A stretch of DNA of 64,000 bases from Hirundichthys speculiger (Eukaryota > Chordata > Actinopteri > Beloniformes > Exocoetidae). The notes under the pieces were generated by a model that saw only the letters and a list, made by a program, of their open reading frames with translations, was not told where the DNA came from and ran no database searches. Shown one piece after another: positions 13,290-42,555 of the stretch (within the stretch, counting starts at the first letter, position 1; the number at the start of each line of letters is the position of its first letter). The position numbers were made by a program, and so were the translations under genes. The stretch covers positions 807,001 to 871,000 of the forward strand of contig JAGFBZ010000364.1 in the NCBI GenBank assembly GCA_018398805.1, given 5' to 3'.

Positions 13290-14412
13290 TAGTGCTGGGC
13301 GATATAGAAAAAAATAATATCACGATATGGACTATTATATTATGTTTAACTTTTTTTATGAAAAATATCGTTTTGCTGACGAACGTGCCTTGGAATTCAT
13401 GAAGTGCTGAAACAGGTTACATGAGTGAGTCAGTGCTTCTGTCATTTTCTGCAGCACCCCCCCTTACCCCCCACCACCACCACCACCGCAACTATAAATG
13501 TATTCCTCTGCATAACATGTATCCTATAACATTAAGGGAAACAAAAAAGGAAGAATTACAGATCAACTTATAACAAAGAATAAATGTATTAACATTTTTA
13601 TTTTAGTATGTAAAGATTATAAGTGCATCAATCCCACCGTAGTCACAGTGAAGCAGCGCTACATCAGCATCGTCAGATTTCCTCGTCTTAACTTTCTGGT
13701 GACTTTCGTTTCTCTCATTATCTCCGTCTTTTATTTCATTCCTGTAGAATATTTTTCCGTGATCTCTCTTGAGGGTTTGTTCTCTTCATATCTCCTGCTC
13801 TGTGCTGTGTGTGTTAGTGCTGGGCGATATGGAAAAAATCATATATCACGATATGGACTATTTTATATCACGATAACGATATATATCACGATATACCATA
13901 ATAAAGTATGTTTTCAGTTATTCTCTGAAAAGTTTGACAACAATTTAATTGCTTACTTTTCAACTTTATTTTGAAAGGACATTTAGCTGAACTGTCACAA
14001 ACATACATTTTAGTGCAGCAAAAACAGGTAGGTACAGAGGTACAGTAGCTTTCACATTTTTTTTTAAAGTGCACAACAGTTTCTGAGAGGAAAAACACAT
14101 TTTTGCACTGAAGTTCAGCTATAAAAAATAAACACAAATTATTTTTCAACTTTCTGAAATCTGTAACCTTGTAGTGCAAAGTTTGCAAACCAAAATAAAG
14201 TGTCTAAAGTAAACATCAGGGTTGAAGAGAACTCTGTTTAAGGCATTAACCATGAATAAAAGGGCAAACATAAAAGGCTACTTTGTAGAAGTAGATGTGA
14301 TTCTATCAAATTTATCGTTGCAGGTTATTTAATTACATATTTGGTGTAATAATTGATAAAATTAGGTTAGAAACGATAGAAACGATATATATCGTCATAT
14401 TGCCCAGCACTA
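13290..14412 (+). mobile_element. compound hAT-type MITE, family A copy 4
   Basis: A complete family A element occupies 13815-14412. A second left end of the same family (TAGTGCTGGGCGATATAG, then ATATCACGATATGGACTATT) starts at 13290, with about 450 bp of unrelated or longer-version interior between them. The bases outside the outer ends, GTTGACAA at 13282-13289 and ATTGACAC at 14413-14420, agree at six of eight positions. The inner left end (flank GTGTGTGT) has no partner on the right. This suggests the whole 1.12-kb unit moved as one element, or formed by recombination. Confidence 0.7.
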
Positions 14413-15446
14413 ATTGACACATGTGCATAATAACAAAATTAGATTGCTCTACTGGTGACTGGAAATGACAGTTTTCCAGCTTCACTGGCTAAACAGGTGA
14501 CCTTCAGATCAGGCTGTGAGCTGTTACTGATAATGTTATTTATTTTGTTTCATTTTATCTGGAACCAAACATAATGTATCATTGACACGGTGACAGGCAC
14601 ACAGACATATGTAGTAGTCTGTTTTTTTTTTTCTTCCCTGATAGATCACTTACAAGGTTTTTGTTTCAAATATGCTCAACTATTAAAACTAGGATATTTT
14701 TGTAATGAAAGATGACGAACCTTTGTGTTTTTAAAAGAAGTGAAGGGAAATGCCCACAGGTGAACTGTTTATGGTCACAGCTCACCGTTTCTTTCCAGGA
14801 ACACACATGTACCATCTCACCTCTCCGTCACACATAGAGGCTCTGAAACTGAAAGCTGATAACAACTTGTGTTGGGTCTATTTATTTATTTGTTTATTGC
14901 ACCTGACTACGAGACAGTTGGCAGGCCTTTCTGTCCTGTTGAATGGGGAAAACCACTGTAGTCCTGTCAGAAATAATAAACTAGAATTTTTTTTGTCATA
15001 AACCCCTTGTAGGATAGATGATGTCATCTCTTATATTGTGCTTGTTCTGTCGGAGGATGATGTAGTTAATAGTAGCTTCAATTCTGTAAGTATTGTTTAG
15101 TTAGCCCTGAGCTAACAGAAGGTACACGACCTGCTACTGACAACAGGAAATGAGTTCATTGTCTTCTCTTTCACTGTTGTTCATGAAATCATGGAATTCT
15201 GATTAATACTTAGATTTATATGTTATTTAAATTAGTACCTTTTCTACTGTAAATAATGGCAGCTTATAATTAAATGACAATGTGACTCTCAGTGATTTGT
15301 GAGCGAGCGTTAATGAAGACTCGAGTAAAGCTTTTTTGCTGTCTTTTGTAACCGCTTGGGAACGTGATGTTACAAATGAGCTTTGGATTTAATTAGAACT
15401 GCAGAAACTACACACACCCAGTAAGTAGCAGCTTGTGAAATGACTA
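14413..15446. other. pak4 intron 1 segment, no gene recognised
   Basis: AT-rich, with a T-run at about 14622. No coding, RNA or transposon signal recognised. Confidence 0.45.
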
Positions 15447-16090
15447 ATGTCCAGCTCCAGTCCTCGAGGACCAGCTGTCCTACATGTCTTAGATCAGGGA
15501 TGTCCAGCTCCAGTCCTCGGGCCGCTGTCCTACATGTCTTAGATCAGGGATGTCCAGCTCCAGTCCTCGAGGACCGCGTCCCATGTCTAGAGGGATTCCA
15601 AACCCAGTCCTCCAGGGCTGCTGTCCTACATGTCTTAGATCAGGGATGTCCAAACCCAGTCCTCCAGGGCCGCTGTCCTACATGTCTTAGATCAGGGATG
15701 TCCAGCTCCAGTCCTCGAGGGCCGCTGTCCTACATGTCTTAGATCAGGGATGTCAGCTCCAGTCCTCGAGGGCCGCGTCCTACAGTCCTAGATCAGGGTC
15801 CAGTCCTCCAGTCCCATGTCTTCAGGGCCACTCCAGGTGTCCTACATGTCTATCAGATGTCCAGCTCCAGTCCTCGAGGGCTGCTGTCATGTCTATGTCC
15901 AGTCTCGAGGCCGCTGTCCTACATGTCTTAGAACAGGGATGTCCAAACCCAGTCCTCCAGGGCTGCTGTCCTACATGTCTTAGATCAGGGATGTCCAGCT
16001 CCAGTCCTCGAGGGCCGCTGTCCTACATGTCTTAGATCAGGGATGTCCAGCTCCAGTCCTCCAGGGCCGCTGTCCTCCATGTCTCAGATG
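15447..16090 (+). repeat. ~50-bp tandem array, about 13 units
   Basis: The unit is approximately CCAGTCCTCGAGGGCCGCTG followed by TCCTACATGTCTTAGATCAG and GGATGTCCAGCT. Outer units are nearly identical. The middle units (about 15770-15910) carry deletions. Some units read CAAACCCAGTCCTCCAGG instead. The open frame through the array (15440-15742) is an artefact of the repeat. Confidence 0.9.
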
Positions 16091-16247
16091 TTTCCGTGCT
16101 TTAGCGCACCTCATTCAAATGAATGAGTGATTAACAGACTTGTGCAGATGTTGACAAGCAGTTGTTGACTCATTCGTTTTTATTAGGTGTTCTGAAGCAG
16201 GAAAACATCCAAGACATGCAGGAGGACTGGATCTGGACACCCTGGAC
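15447..16247 (+). mobile_element. fish DNA transposon with amplified left end
   Basis: The outer ends resemble an abundant fish element whose TIR reads GTCCAACTCCAGTCCTCGAG. The left side here has GTCCAGCTCCAGTCCTCGAG and the right end (16231-16247) reads GGATCTGGACACCCTGG. Between 15447 and 16090 the left-end sequence is repeated about 13 times. The unique remainder (16090-16247) has the GAAGCAGGAAAACATCCAAG block usual near the right end. Confidence 0.65.
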
Positions 16248-16249
16248 TA

Positions 16250-17019
16250 ACACCACCCCAAAGCAAACCTTGCCTTACCATCGAAACCGTATCAAAACAA
16301 ACAACAACAAAGCAATAAAACAAAGCTTTCCCAGAGCTAAACTAAGCACCAGACACAACTAGCGTATCGATTTATGTTCATGACCAGCCAGTAAAGTCAC
16401 AGCTGTGGTCATTACTTGTTCTAATGTTAAATTCATTTATCCAACAAGTTTAACTGCCCTAACAAAACAAAACAAAACAAAAATCAAACATTACCTTGTA
16501 TCTGTTCTGTCTCCAGAACCAGGTGCATAGATGTGGTGTTTTTGGTTTGATTCACCTTGTTTAAGCTGAACTGGTCCCACACTTTGCCCACATATGCAAA
16601 TTTTGCATAAAATGAATCAAAGATTCCCTCATCATCACTCCACATCTGACTGCGAGCCATTTCTTTCAACTGTTGTGCTGGACTACACGTGCGTTTGTGT
16701 TCAGACTGTTTACCCACAATGCCCTGCGTTGTAGTCCACTTCCTGCATGTGGGTCACTTGAAGCGGACAGAGTTGTAGGCGGACCAGAGTTTGCTTCTTC
16801 AGTTCGCATCATAGTCCGACTGCTTTCACACCTCCCCAAATGAACCGAGCAAATGAACTCTGGTCCGTTTAAAATGGACCGAACAGGGCTGGTGTGAACG
16901 GTCCCGTAGTTTCTTCTTTAAGTTCATCACATCAGCATCACATCATGTACTTCTGTTCACATAATTTGTCAGAACTTTTCATCATACTGTCACAGTGCAG
17001 TGAAAACAATGGTGGTAAT
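16250..17019. other. pak4 intron 1 segment with possible transposon remnant
   Basis: The interval 16740-16960 contains the phrase pair GCGGACCAGAGTTTG and CTCTGGTCCGTTT with CTTTCACACCT and GGTGTGAACGGTCCCG. These are inverted with respect to each other and resemble a common nonautonomous fish DNA transposon. Boundaries are not resolved. No gene. Confidence 0.35.
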
Positions 17020-17705
17020 TAGTGCTGGGCAATATGACGATATATATCGTGGGGACAATATAAAAGTGTATATCGTGCCATTTCTCTTCTATCGTTTCTA
17101 TGGTTTCTATCGTTTCTAACCCGATTTTATCAATTATTACAGCAAATATGTAATTAAATAACCTGCAATGATAAATTTGATAGAATCATATCTACTTCTA
17201 CAAAGTGGCCTTTTATGTTTGCACTTTATTCATGGTTAATGCCTTAAACAGAGTTCTCTTCAACCCTGATGTTTACTTTAGACACTTTATATTGGTTTGC
17301 AAAGTTTGCACTACAAGGTTAGAGATTTCAGAAAGTTGAAAAATAATTTGTGTTTATTTTTTTATAGCTAAACTTCAGTGCAAAAATGTTTTTTTCCTCT
17401 CAAAATGTGTTGTTTTCCTCTCAGAAACTCACAAAAACAAAAAGTTGTGCACTTTAAAAAAATGTGAAAGCTACTGTACCTCTGTACCTACCTGTTTTTG
17501 CTGCACTAAAATGTATGTTTGTGACAGTTCAGCTAAATGTCCTTTCAAAATAAAGTTGAAAAGTAAGCAATGACATTGTGGGTCAACCTTTCCAGAGAAT
17601 AACTGAAAACATACTTTATTATGGTATATCGTGATATATATCGTTATCGTGATATAAAATAGTCCATATCGTGATATATGATTTTTTCCAAATCGCCCAG
17701 CACTA
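17020..17705 (-). mobile_element. hAT-type MITE, family A copy 5
   Basis: Inverted copy with a perfect 8-bp duplication GTGGTAAT at 17012-17019 and 17706-17713. It is slightly longer than the others through small internal duplications (repeated TTTCTATCGTTTCTA near 17090-17117, and TTTTCCTCTCA near 17392-17425). Confidence 0.92.
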
Positions 17706-19380
17706 GTGGTAATTGTCCATGCTGACTAATAATTGTTGACCGAACAACAATTGTTCTACTATATGAGGCACTGAGGTGAAGAACCTTTCATCTGTAAAAT
17801 ATTCAGAAAGGTTCTGACTTAATTTGATGTTAGATTTATCTAAACGTACCTTTAGGGCTGAACAATTAATCATAAATTAACGGAAACCAACATTCAGAAC
17901 CTGCAACTGACATAATCTCCCCCTTGTAAATTATTCTAGTTCAAAATATTCAATAAGTGTGTTTCCCTTCACCTGTTTTAAAATCATAGATATGAATTTT
18001 TTTTTTTTTTTTTTATGAAAATTTGTCCTTTGGGCTTTGGCTCTGGTGGCAGACTAATCTGTCCAAAGGTTTATCAATACCTTCCTTTGATTGGGACCAG
18101 GGTGGATCGCTGCGCCTTTGGTTGGGGCCAAATGAATGTAATCAAACTCTGGCTTCTAATGTCTCTGTCACGACCGTCACACATGTGCTTAAAGGAAATT
18201 GTCACTGACCAGTGAGAATAGATAGCAGGTCTGGGAAAAGTTCTCGTTGGCATTCTCCCACGTTGACACGTGTGCTAAATAAAGCTCAAACCAGAACAGA
18301 TGCATCTCCTTTATCTGACACAATGCCAGCCTGCAGCAGCAAACTGGCATGTATGTAACCTGACGTATAGCGCAGTGTTTTTCCACCTTTATAATAACTA
18401 GAGAATAAATGAATAACGTCCCCAACCCACCCAAAAATGCACATTTTGCTACCACCACTTTTTGCACGCTTCAGTATTTCCCTCTGGATTAATAAAGTAT
18501 CTGCCTCATCAATCTATCTGTCGTCTTAAATAAAGTCATTGGAGTGCCACCCACTGACGTGGAAGAGTATGTCATTACTCATCTAGTCACTACACTTTAG
18601 GCACAGGCTCATAACCGTTACACATTTGAAATTATCAAACACTTTTATTTATTTATGACTATTTCAGTGAAATTGGATCATGTCCCAGGGCGCACCTGGT
18701 GATCCGATCACACTAGTGTGTCTCAGCGCAGTGTTTAAAAATCACTGGTATAGTGGTGTCTAAGCTGTGATGATAACTGAGGCTGGAGGAGGAAACAGAA
18801 ACGGCAGGTGAGGGTGAGGAACTGGCTCGCTGCAGACGTCGCTCCTCAAACTGTATTACCCACATTAGAAAATGCTGAAGAGCACTTCCGTATAATTAAT
18901 GATGGGTTTCAGCAGTTGTTCAGCAACTGCTGACCTTCACTAAAGGCCAAAGCTTTCTTAATAATGCCACCAGGCCCGTTAATAATCAATGGGCTGGAAT
19001 AAACCAATGGTTGTTAATTTGATTCGGGACATGCACCCACAGCACAACAAGTCACCTTTTATTGTAGCAATTTGAGTTTTACATTCACTCCGTCAGGCAC
19101 TGACAATTATGTTCATGACCTTTAAAGTGGTTTTATATTTTCTGCTTGTTTGATTGCACTTTGTAGAGACCTTGATAATACTGAATTCTGATATTACTTA
19201 AGTATTTGATGCCTTTTAAATGCTATTATAAAAGTGTCTTGTGACATTGTTACATGCAGTTTGCATATGTGGCATTTTACATATGACGCTTAAAACATTT
19301 ACATCAGCAGTTCGTCCCCTGTAATATTTTTTTCTCTTCAGTTAGCTGACGCTCCTCTCTTTCATTCTTCCTGTATGCAG
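17706..19380. other. distal pak4 intron 1, no gene recognised
   Basis: Includes a probable LINE 3' tail at about 18472-18515 (TATTTCCCTCTGGATTAATA then AAGTATCTGCC). The rest has no recognised feature. The intron ends with a polypyrimidine tract and TGTATGCAG at 19372-19380. Confidence 0.5.
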
Positions 19381-19425
19381 ATCTGATGCTCGGCTGCTGC
19401 TGCTGCTGCTGCATCGTCCGCCATC

Positions 19426-36636
<17,211 letters not shown>

Positions 36637-36933
36637 GACGCAGCGGGACGCTCGCGGCTTCGGGGAATCCGAGGAGGAAGCGTTGGGAGATTCAGGTGGA
36701 GCAGAATACTCCTGCACACAGAGGAGAGGCCCTCGGAGGTCAGAGGTCACGGACAGGAGGCCTCCTCTTCCAGCGAAACATTCAGACGAGCCCTGCGGGC
36801 TGCGGGGCGGGTGTGCAGGAGTATTCTCTTTTTCTTGTGCGAGTCACTGAACTGAAGGGGCTTCGCTCCCCGAACGAGAGGCAATACGGTGGTGTGTGAG
36901 TGTGTTTGAACACGTGTAATATGTTGCTTGACG

Positions 36934-36960
<27 letters not shown>
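36934..36960. repeat. (TG)n microsatellite in pak4 3' region
   Basis: About 13 TG units just downstream of the pak4 stop codon, probably within the 3' UTR. Confidence 0.95.
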
Positions 36961-36965
<5 letters not shown>

Positions 36966-37257
36966 TGTCACCTGGAGTCATGAAGGAGCAGCAGGGCAGC
37001 CATGACTCACCTGTGGAGCGTGAGCTGGACGCATTTATAGCCTGTTGATATGTAACTTTTCTTTCCGTTTGGACAGCAGCTGGATTTTTACGTGTGAAGG
37101 TGGGTTTTGCACACCAGTTGGATGTTTTGAAGGAGCCACGAGCCCATTGGCTGTGTGTTTTTTTTGTTTTGTTTTGTTTTGTTTTGAGAGACCCATTTTA
37201 ATCTTGTTTTTGGACAATCTGGAAACTGAACTCTTTCCACTACAGGGACTTCTCTCG

Positions 37258-37263
37258 AATAAA
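37258..37263 (+). terminator. pak4: candidate pak4 poly(A) signal
   Basis: AATAAA 622 bases past the pak4 stop codon, the first such hexamer after the stop. Other sites further downstream may be used instead. Confidence 0.35.
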
Positions 37264-40200
37264 TCACTCGGACGCCGTTCCGATGGCGGTCGGGACTTAA
37301 CTACTGAGAGAGGAGCTTTGCTTCCTGACCCAGAAATGAGTCGGACGTACTTTATATTGTAGTCATGGAAACCCCAGGATGTAATCACGCAAACGTACAC
37401 TAAGTGAAGAGCTAAACACTGGAGTCGTGGTAGCAGGTTAACTTTTCCTCTAATTTCCTCATCATTTTCACGTGCACGTACAATGAATATATATATAGAG
37501 AGAAAGAGAGATATCTGTTCTGTTAATTCACCATCTCTTGTTTTGTGATTTGTTTTTATTCCAGTTTGTTTCCTGGTTTGTTTTTTAGAGTGAGATGTGA
37601 TGACTTTTAAGCACTGTTGACAAGAGATGGAAGCTGCACTCCCAACCGATTTCAGCTCAGCAGATAATGTACTCTAAGCATTTTATTTCCTTTTATTTCC
37701 CTAGATTAGACCAGATAGGACCTTCTGACTGTTTAACCAAAGTCGTCATGATGTCACTCACACAGTCCTGCAAGACTGAGTCTTATTGAGTCAACTGTTT
37801 TATTTCCTTTTAAAGTCTTTTAAAGTAACTTTTTATGTTGTTTTTTTTTTTTTTAAACCTCTGTTGTGTTTTTTTTTTTTACTGTTGTATTTATAGAAAG
37901 GTAGGCTTTTCTACACCTTTAGTGAATTATTTCAGCTGACAGGAAACTCACTTCACACTAATGTTTTGTTTTATGTAGAAAATGAACTTAAACAGAAACA
38001 CTGCTCATGTGCTCATTTTTATTATTATTATTATTTGAATCCTGTCTGTGGTGTAACTCTCCTGCTACTAACCGCGGCTGCTGTTTTCAGTAAATGACCG
38101 GCTGCTAACGTCCTCTCAACGCCGTCTGGTGATGAATCCACCTGCTGCTGCGAGTCTGTCGAAGCGCCAAACGGCGGGTCTTTAAAAAAACAAACCTTAA
38201 AGGGCGACCGAACATAAATCATAAAGTGTCATCGTGCTGGAAGAGCAGCAGCTCCCTCTGTGTGTGTCAAGCGGCTTGAATCTGAACTTGAGCTTCCAGT
38301 AATTTAAAGTTATCTTCCCAACAGACCTTTGACTCGAGGAGTCAGTCGAAGTGCAGAAACCCCCCCGACCGTCTCATGACGTCCAATCAGATTAGAATTA
38401 GATTTTCTTCCGCCCGAAGGCCCACAGGCTGCGAGATAACTGGCGCCTTTATCAGCCAACATCTGCAGTTACATGCTGTGCCCCGTAGCAACCATCTCTC
38501 TAGAAGATGATGATGGTTCAGATGTCGTTCCTCTGCTATAATTCACTCTGTGAACGTATCATGATGAACATAAACGCAGCCTGCAGACAGATTCTTCTGT
38601 CGGAGCCGAGGCCGTTGTTTCCGTTGCTTCTGTGTCTCACCACAGCTGACTTAAGTCAAGCAGCATTTTAAAATGATGAGACCAGAAAGTGATCTGCTGC
38701 TGCTTAAAATAAAAATAAACCAATACAGGATCCAGTACATGGCTGAAGATGCAGCAGGCAGCTGTAGCCGAACTGTTCTCCGGCTCTGCTGAGGAGACCG
38801 AACAGGATTCTGAAGGTTAAAAAGGAGAATCGGACCACTTTGAGGCTTTGTGCATCGAGCAGAAGACTTAATAAAGCAGTAAGTTTTAATCGAAACTATT
38901 TTTTTTTTTTCTAAAGTTGTTCCGTGTGCTGGAGTGACAGTTTGCACGGTTTGGCGATGTCGCACGGCTCAGTTCTTGGAAGGTTTCTGCTGAGAAGCAG
39001 CTGTGCCCTGCAGATGTGAAGATGCCGGCTCCTTCAGGCTGCACCTTCCCCTCAGTAAAAAACAAAAAAACAACTTCCTTCCAGACGTCTCTTTCTCTAT
39101 ATTCAAGCTCTTTTCAGGTGCAGCATTTTTGTAGATTAACTGGATTTAGAAGAAAGTGTCGTCCTACTGTTTTCATGTCTGTGTGAGCAGAAAAAAAAGG
39201 TGTAAATTCAGATTTGATTTTCGTTTTCTTCCTCTCCTGAATCTTTCGCTGCTGCAGGATGAGTTTGTTCTGATCGATCATAACCTCGACCAAACATTCG
39301 CGCCGTGGGGATTTTTATTTATTTTTTTATTTTTTTCTGTACTTTGTGTCCTTGGCAGCTTTCCAGACTTGAGATTGTCGTCTGTCAAGCGGTCGGAAAT
39401 GGAACAAGCCGGTGACGCAACGAGTGAAACGCGTCGGATGTTTTTGATCTCAGCGGCGGAGATCAATGAGATCAATGAGGATGAGCTGAATGACAGTCAG
39501 CTGTCATCAAGTTCCTTCAGCTCAGCGTCTGATTTTTTTTGTTTGTTTTTTTCCAGCACGCTGAACTTCCCTGTTTTTCCGTTTTGAGGAAGTGTTTCCT
39601 GACATTCCAGATCATGTCGATCTTTGAAATTCAGCTCACGACTCGATCACGGGATCGAACATTGTGAACGTCCCGCAGAAAGCGTGTAAATGTGACGTGT
39701 CCTGGTGTACATTAGTGAGGTTGGAGGCTCCAGGATCAACGCAGCAGATCAGTTCACTGCATCGTGATGTTAAAAGCCGCTCTTTAATGTCCAGATTAGA
39801 TGAATTAATGAAATAATATTAGAAGGTTTCTACAACGCCTCTACTGACGTCAGTGCTTTACATTTAAAATGCTTTTGTTCTTCCCTCGCGGGAGTTTTGT
39901 CCGCGTGCAGCAAACTGTAACTGGGAGTTACAGCATCATCCCGTAATTCATCAACGTTTCCTTTGTTCTTTAAATCAGGAAGCTTCACGTGCATTCCACC
40001 CATGTGACGGGTCGTTGACTGGACTCTCACCTACGTTTTCTGGACCGGTTTCGGTTGTGTCTGCTGTCTGTTCCGTTTCTGTCGTAGATGAGGTCCGGAA
40101 GAGACTTTTCAGGAAGGGTTGAAGTAGTTTGATTTAGTGTTCAGTGCCTTTGACCACGTGGCACCTTCAGACGTCTTCGGGGGTTTTTATCTTCTCAGAA

Positions 40201-42085
40201 ACCGTGAAAACCACTAACTGGCCGCCGGAGCCTGGAGCACGTGGGGGAACCGTTGTGATCCATGTCGACTCGCCTCCTTTTCAGAACCTGATTTTTGTCG
40301 ATCTGTTGTAGTGTGAATATTTTCCATCAAATATAAATATATATATTAAAAAAAAGCGACTGTACCTGCAGCAACATGCCTTGTAAATTTCACTGGTGTT
40401 GTAAAAAGCATAGGCTTCACTTTGCAAATGTTACTTTTTTTTTTTTTTGTTTTTGCAAATACAGTTTTTGTAAAAATATCCCTGTTGTTTGTTTTCTGTT
40501 TGACTCGTGTGTGTTTGAATTCTTGGTCACGTGGCTCCAAATGTGTTTGTGTAGGAATTTAAAAAAAAACCCAGTGGTTTACCAGAGAAGTGATATGAAA
40601 CAATCTAAAGGCGGTGTCGGAGGAGACTCAACAGTTTCCTCGTCTGTGCAACGGCCCGTTTGGATCTTTCCACCGTCTCTGCGGATGTGTAAACGGTGAT
40701 GCATCAACCCGCTGCTGCCTCAGATTGAGGAAAACTCTGATTTAACGTGGATGCATTTACAGACGTGAGAGATTTCTCACGTGGAAGTTTTGAACCTCCT
40801 GCTCAGAGGTGGGCGGATCAATCCAAATATCGATAATATCGATACCAATGCTGGTATTGATATCGAATGATACTCGTGTATCGCCCTCAAAATTGAGATT
40901 CTCAGGTGTGAAATTTCTTGCCTACTCATAATATCTTCCTACCTGAGTTGACTGCGCATGCGTATAGCAGCAACTTCAGAAGGCCGTAATATTCTGCTGC
41001 CTGACCGTTATCACGGAAGAGAAGAGGTTAGTTTCTTGTATTTTTAATACTTTGCAAGGACAGTATTTAATGCATATATTTTTGAGTGACGAATCAAGTG
41101 CTCCGAATGCCTAACAATTAATACTTTGTATACACAGTTTTTATATTGCATAGGTTTGACAGACATATCAGATGCATGTCTTAGATGCATCTGCCTGTAT
41201 GTGAGTGAATGTGCTTTTCCAGCTGCATTAAACCTTGTTCAGGAAGTTACTTTACAGGGTTTGTCGTATATTCGTTGGCAAGACGATAAAGATGCGTAAT
41301 TAAATTAGTGAGTTATTATTACTTTTTAAAGTTAAAAAACACAGAGGGTAGCAGATAATTATGGTTATTAAATGTGTATAATAAAATGATACCACCCAAA
41401 ACACAGAGGAGAGCAGATATATGTGCTGGTAGGATATTGTTACAATGTAGGAAAAAATTACACATGAGGCTATAATTTTCAGCTACGGTAGGAAGAAGTT
41501 TCAGAAGACCGGCACCACCCTTGAAAGTGAGGGCTACCCAGAAGGCATTGCGTATTTTCGCCAAAACGTCTTCGAAAACGATGGCACCGAAAAAAGCGAG
41601 CTTCAAATGTAAGTATTTTCGTAGTAAATAAGATAGTTTCGTAACATTTATATCTTTATTGTCTTCGTTATATATATTTATATATCTTATTCTTCTTCTA
41701 CGTCTTCTTCTCCTTCGTCGTTGTTTTCTTGACAGACTGGACGTAGCTTCGGCGTAAGGTCGCCCCCCACAGTCTGAAGATGTAACTGCACTCAATGAGT
41801 GTCCCATTTCTAAGTCACAAGATAGCGCTTACTCTTACTTTGGAGGGCCAAGATTGAGGGTTAAGGGAGAAATTGGAATTGGCCCTAAGAATTCATGGAA
41901 GTCTGTGTCTGACACGCTGTCACTGTCACTTTATTGATCCCATTGATGACTCCCTCAGGGAAATTTAAATTTCCAGCAGCATCCATGAGAAACAGGCATC
42001 ATATGTATAGAGCAGTGGTTCTTAACCTTGTTGGAGGTACTGAACCCCACCAGCATTCATCAAACCCTTCTTTATTTTAAAGAAA

Positions 42086-42090
<5 letters not shown>

Positions 42091-42177
<87 letters not shown>
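42091..42177. repeat. (TA)n microsatellite
   Basis: An 86-base uninterrupted alternating TA run, directly followed by CATACATACATAC. Confidence 0.97.
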
Positions 42178-42179
<2 letters not shown>

Positions 42180-42189
42180 TACATACATA

Positions 42190-42555
42190 CAGTCATGGAA
42201 AAAATGATTAGACCACCCTTGTTTTCTTCAGTTTCTTGTTCATTTTAATGCCTGGTACAACTAAAGGTACATTTGTTTGGAACAAACATAACGATAACCA
42301 CAAAGATTGCTCATAAGAGTTTTATTTAAGAGCTGATATCTTACCATTTTCCATGGTTTTCTTGATTATAACCTAAATCACTTAAGTTTTTACATCAATA
42401 GCTATGGTGTTGTACTGCCAAAAACACTGCTTTTATGCATTCAGTGTTTTCTTTTCTGTCTGTTTTAGTCACATGATGACGTTTAGTGGTACCAGGTATT
42501 AAAATGAACAAGAAAGTGAAGAAAAAATGGTGGTCTAATAATTTTTTCCATGACT
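42190..42555. mobile_element. Tc1/mariner-type MITE nested in hAT element
   Basis: Ends CAGTCATGGAAAAAATGATT and (complement) AGTCATGGAAAAAATTATTA, each continuing into AGACCACC. TA flanks both sides. About 365 bp with no coding content. The inner arms TTGTTTTCTTCAGTTTCTTG and AAGAAAGTGAAGAAAAAAT are also inverted. Confidence 0.85.

Larger units (their letters stand above)
36637..42012. other. pak4 3' UTR and intergenic DNA
   Basis: The pak4 3' UTR starts here. Its end is uncertain: the first good AATAAA is at 37258. A TG microsatellite occupies 36934-36960. Open frames at 39156-39587 and 41319-41807 show no domain and lie in homopolymer- or repeat-rich DNA. From about 40804 (GAGGTGGGCGGATCAATCCA, then ATATCGATAATATCGATACC) to about 41650 the sequence looks like another hAT-type element. 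A possible transposase start, MAPKKASFK, followed by a GTAAGT donor lies near 41580, but I could not find its right end. Confidence 0.45.

Noticed and set aside
15440..15742. 100-codon open frame with repeated SCPTCLRSGMSSSS-like units
   Set aside because: It is a translation of the 50-bp tandem array made from a transposon end.
39156..39587. 143-codon + strand frame
   Set aside because: Phenylalanine- and serine-rich from T-runs and low complexity. Located in the presumed pak4 3' region; no family recognised.
41319..41807. 162-codon minus-strand frame with a poly-Arg run
   Set aside because: The Arg run is a CTT-type simple repeat. No domain and no splice context.
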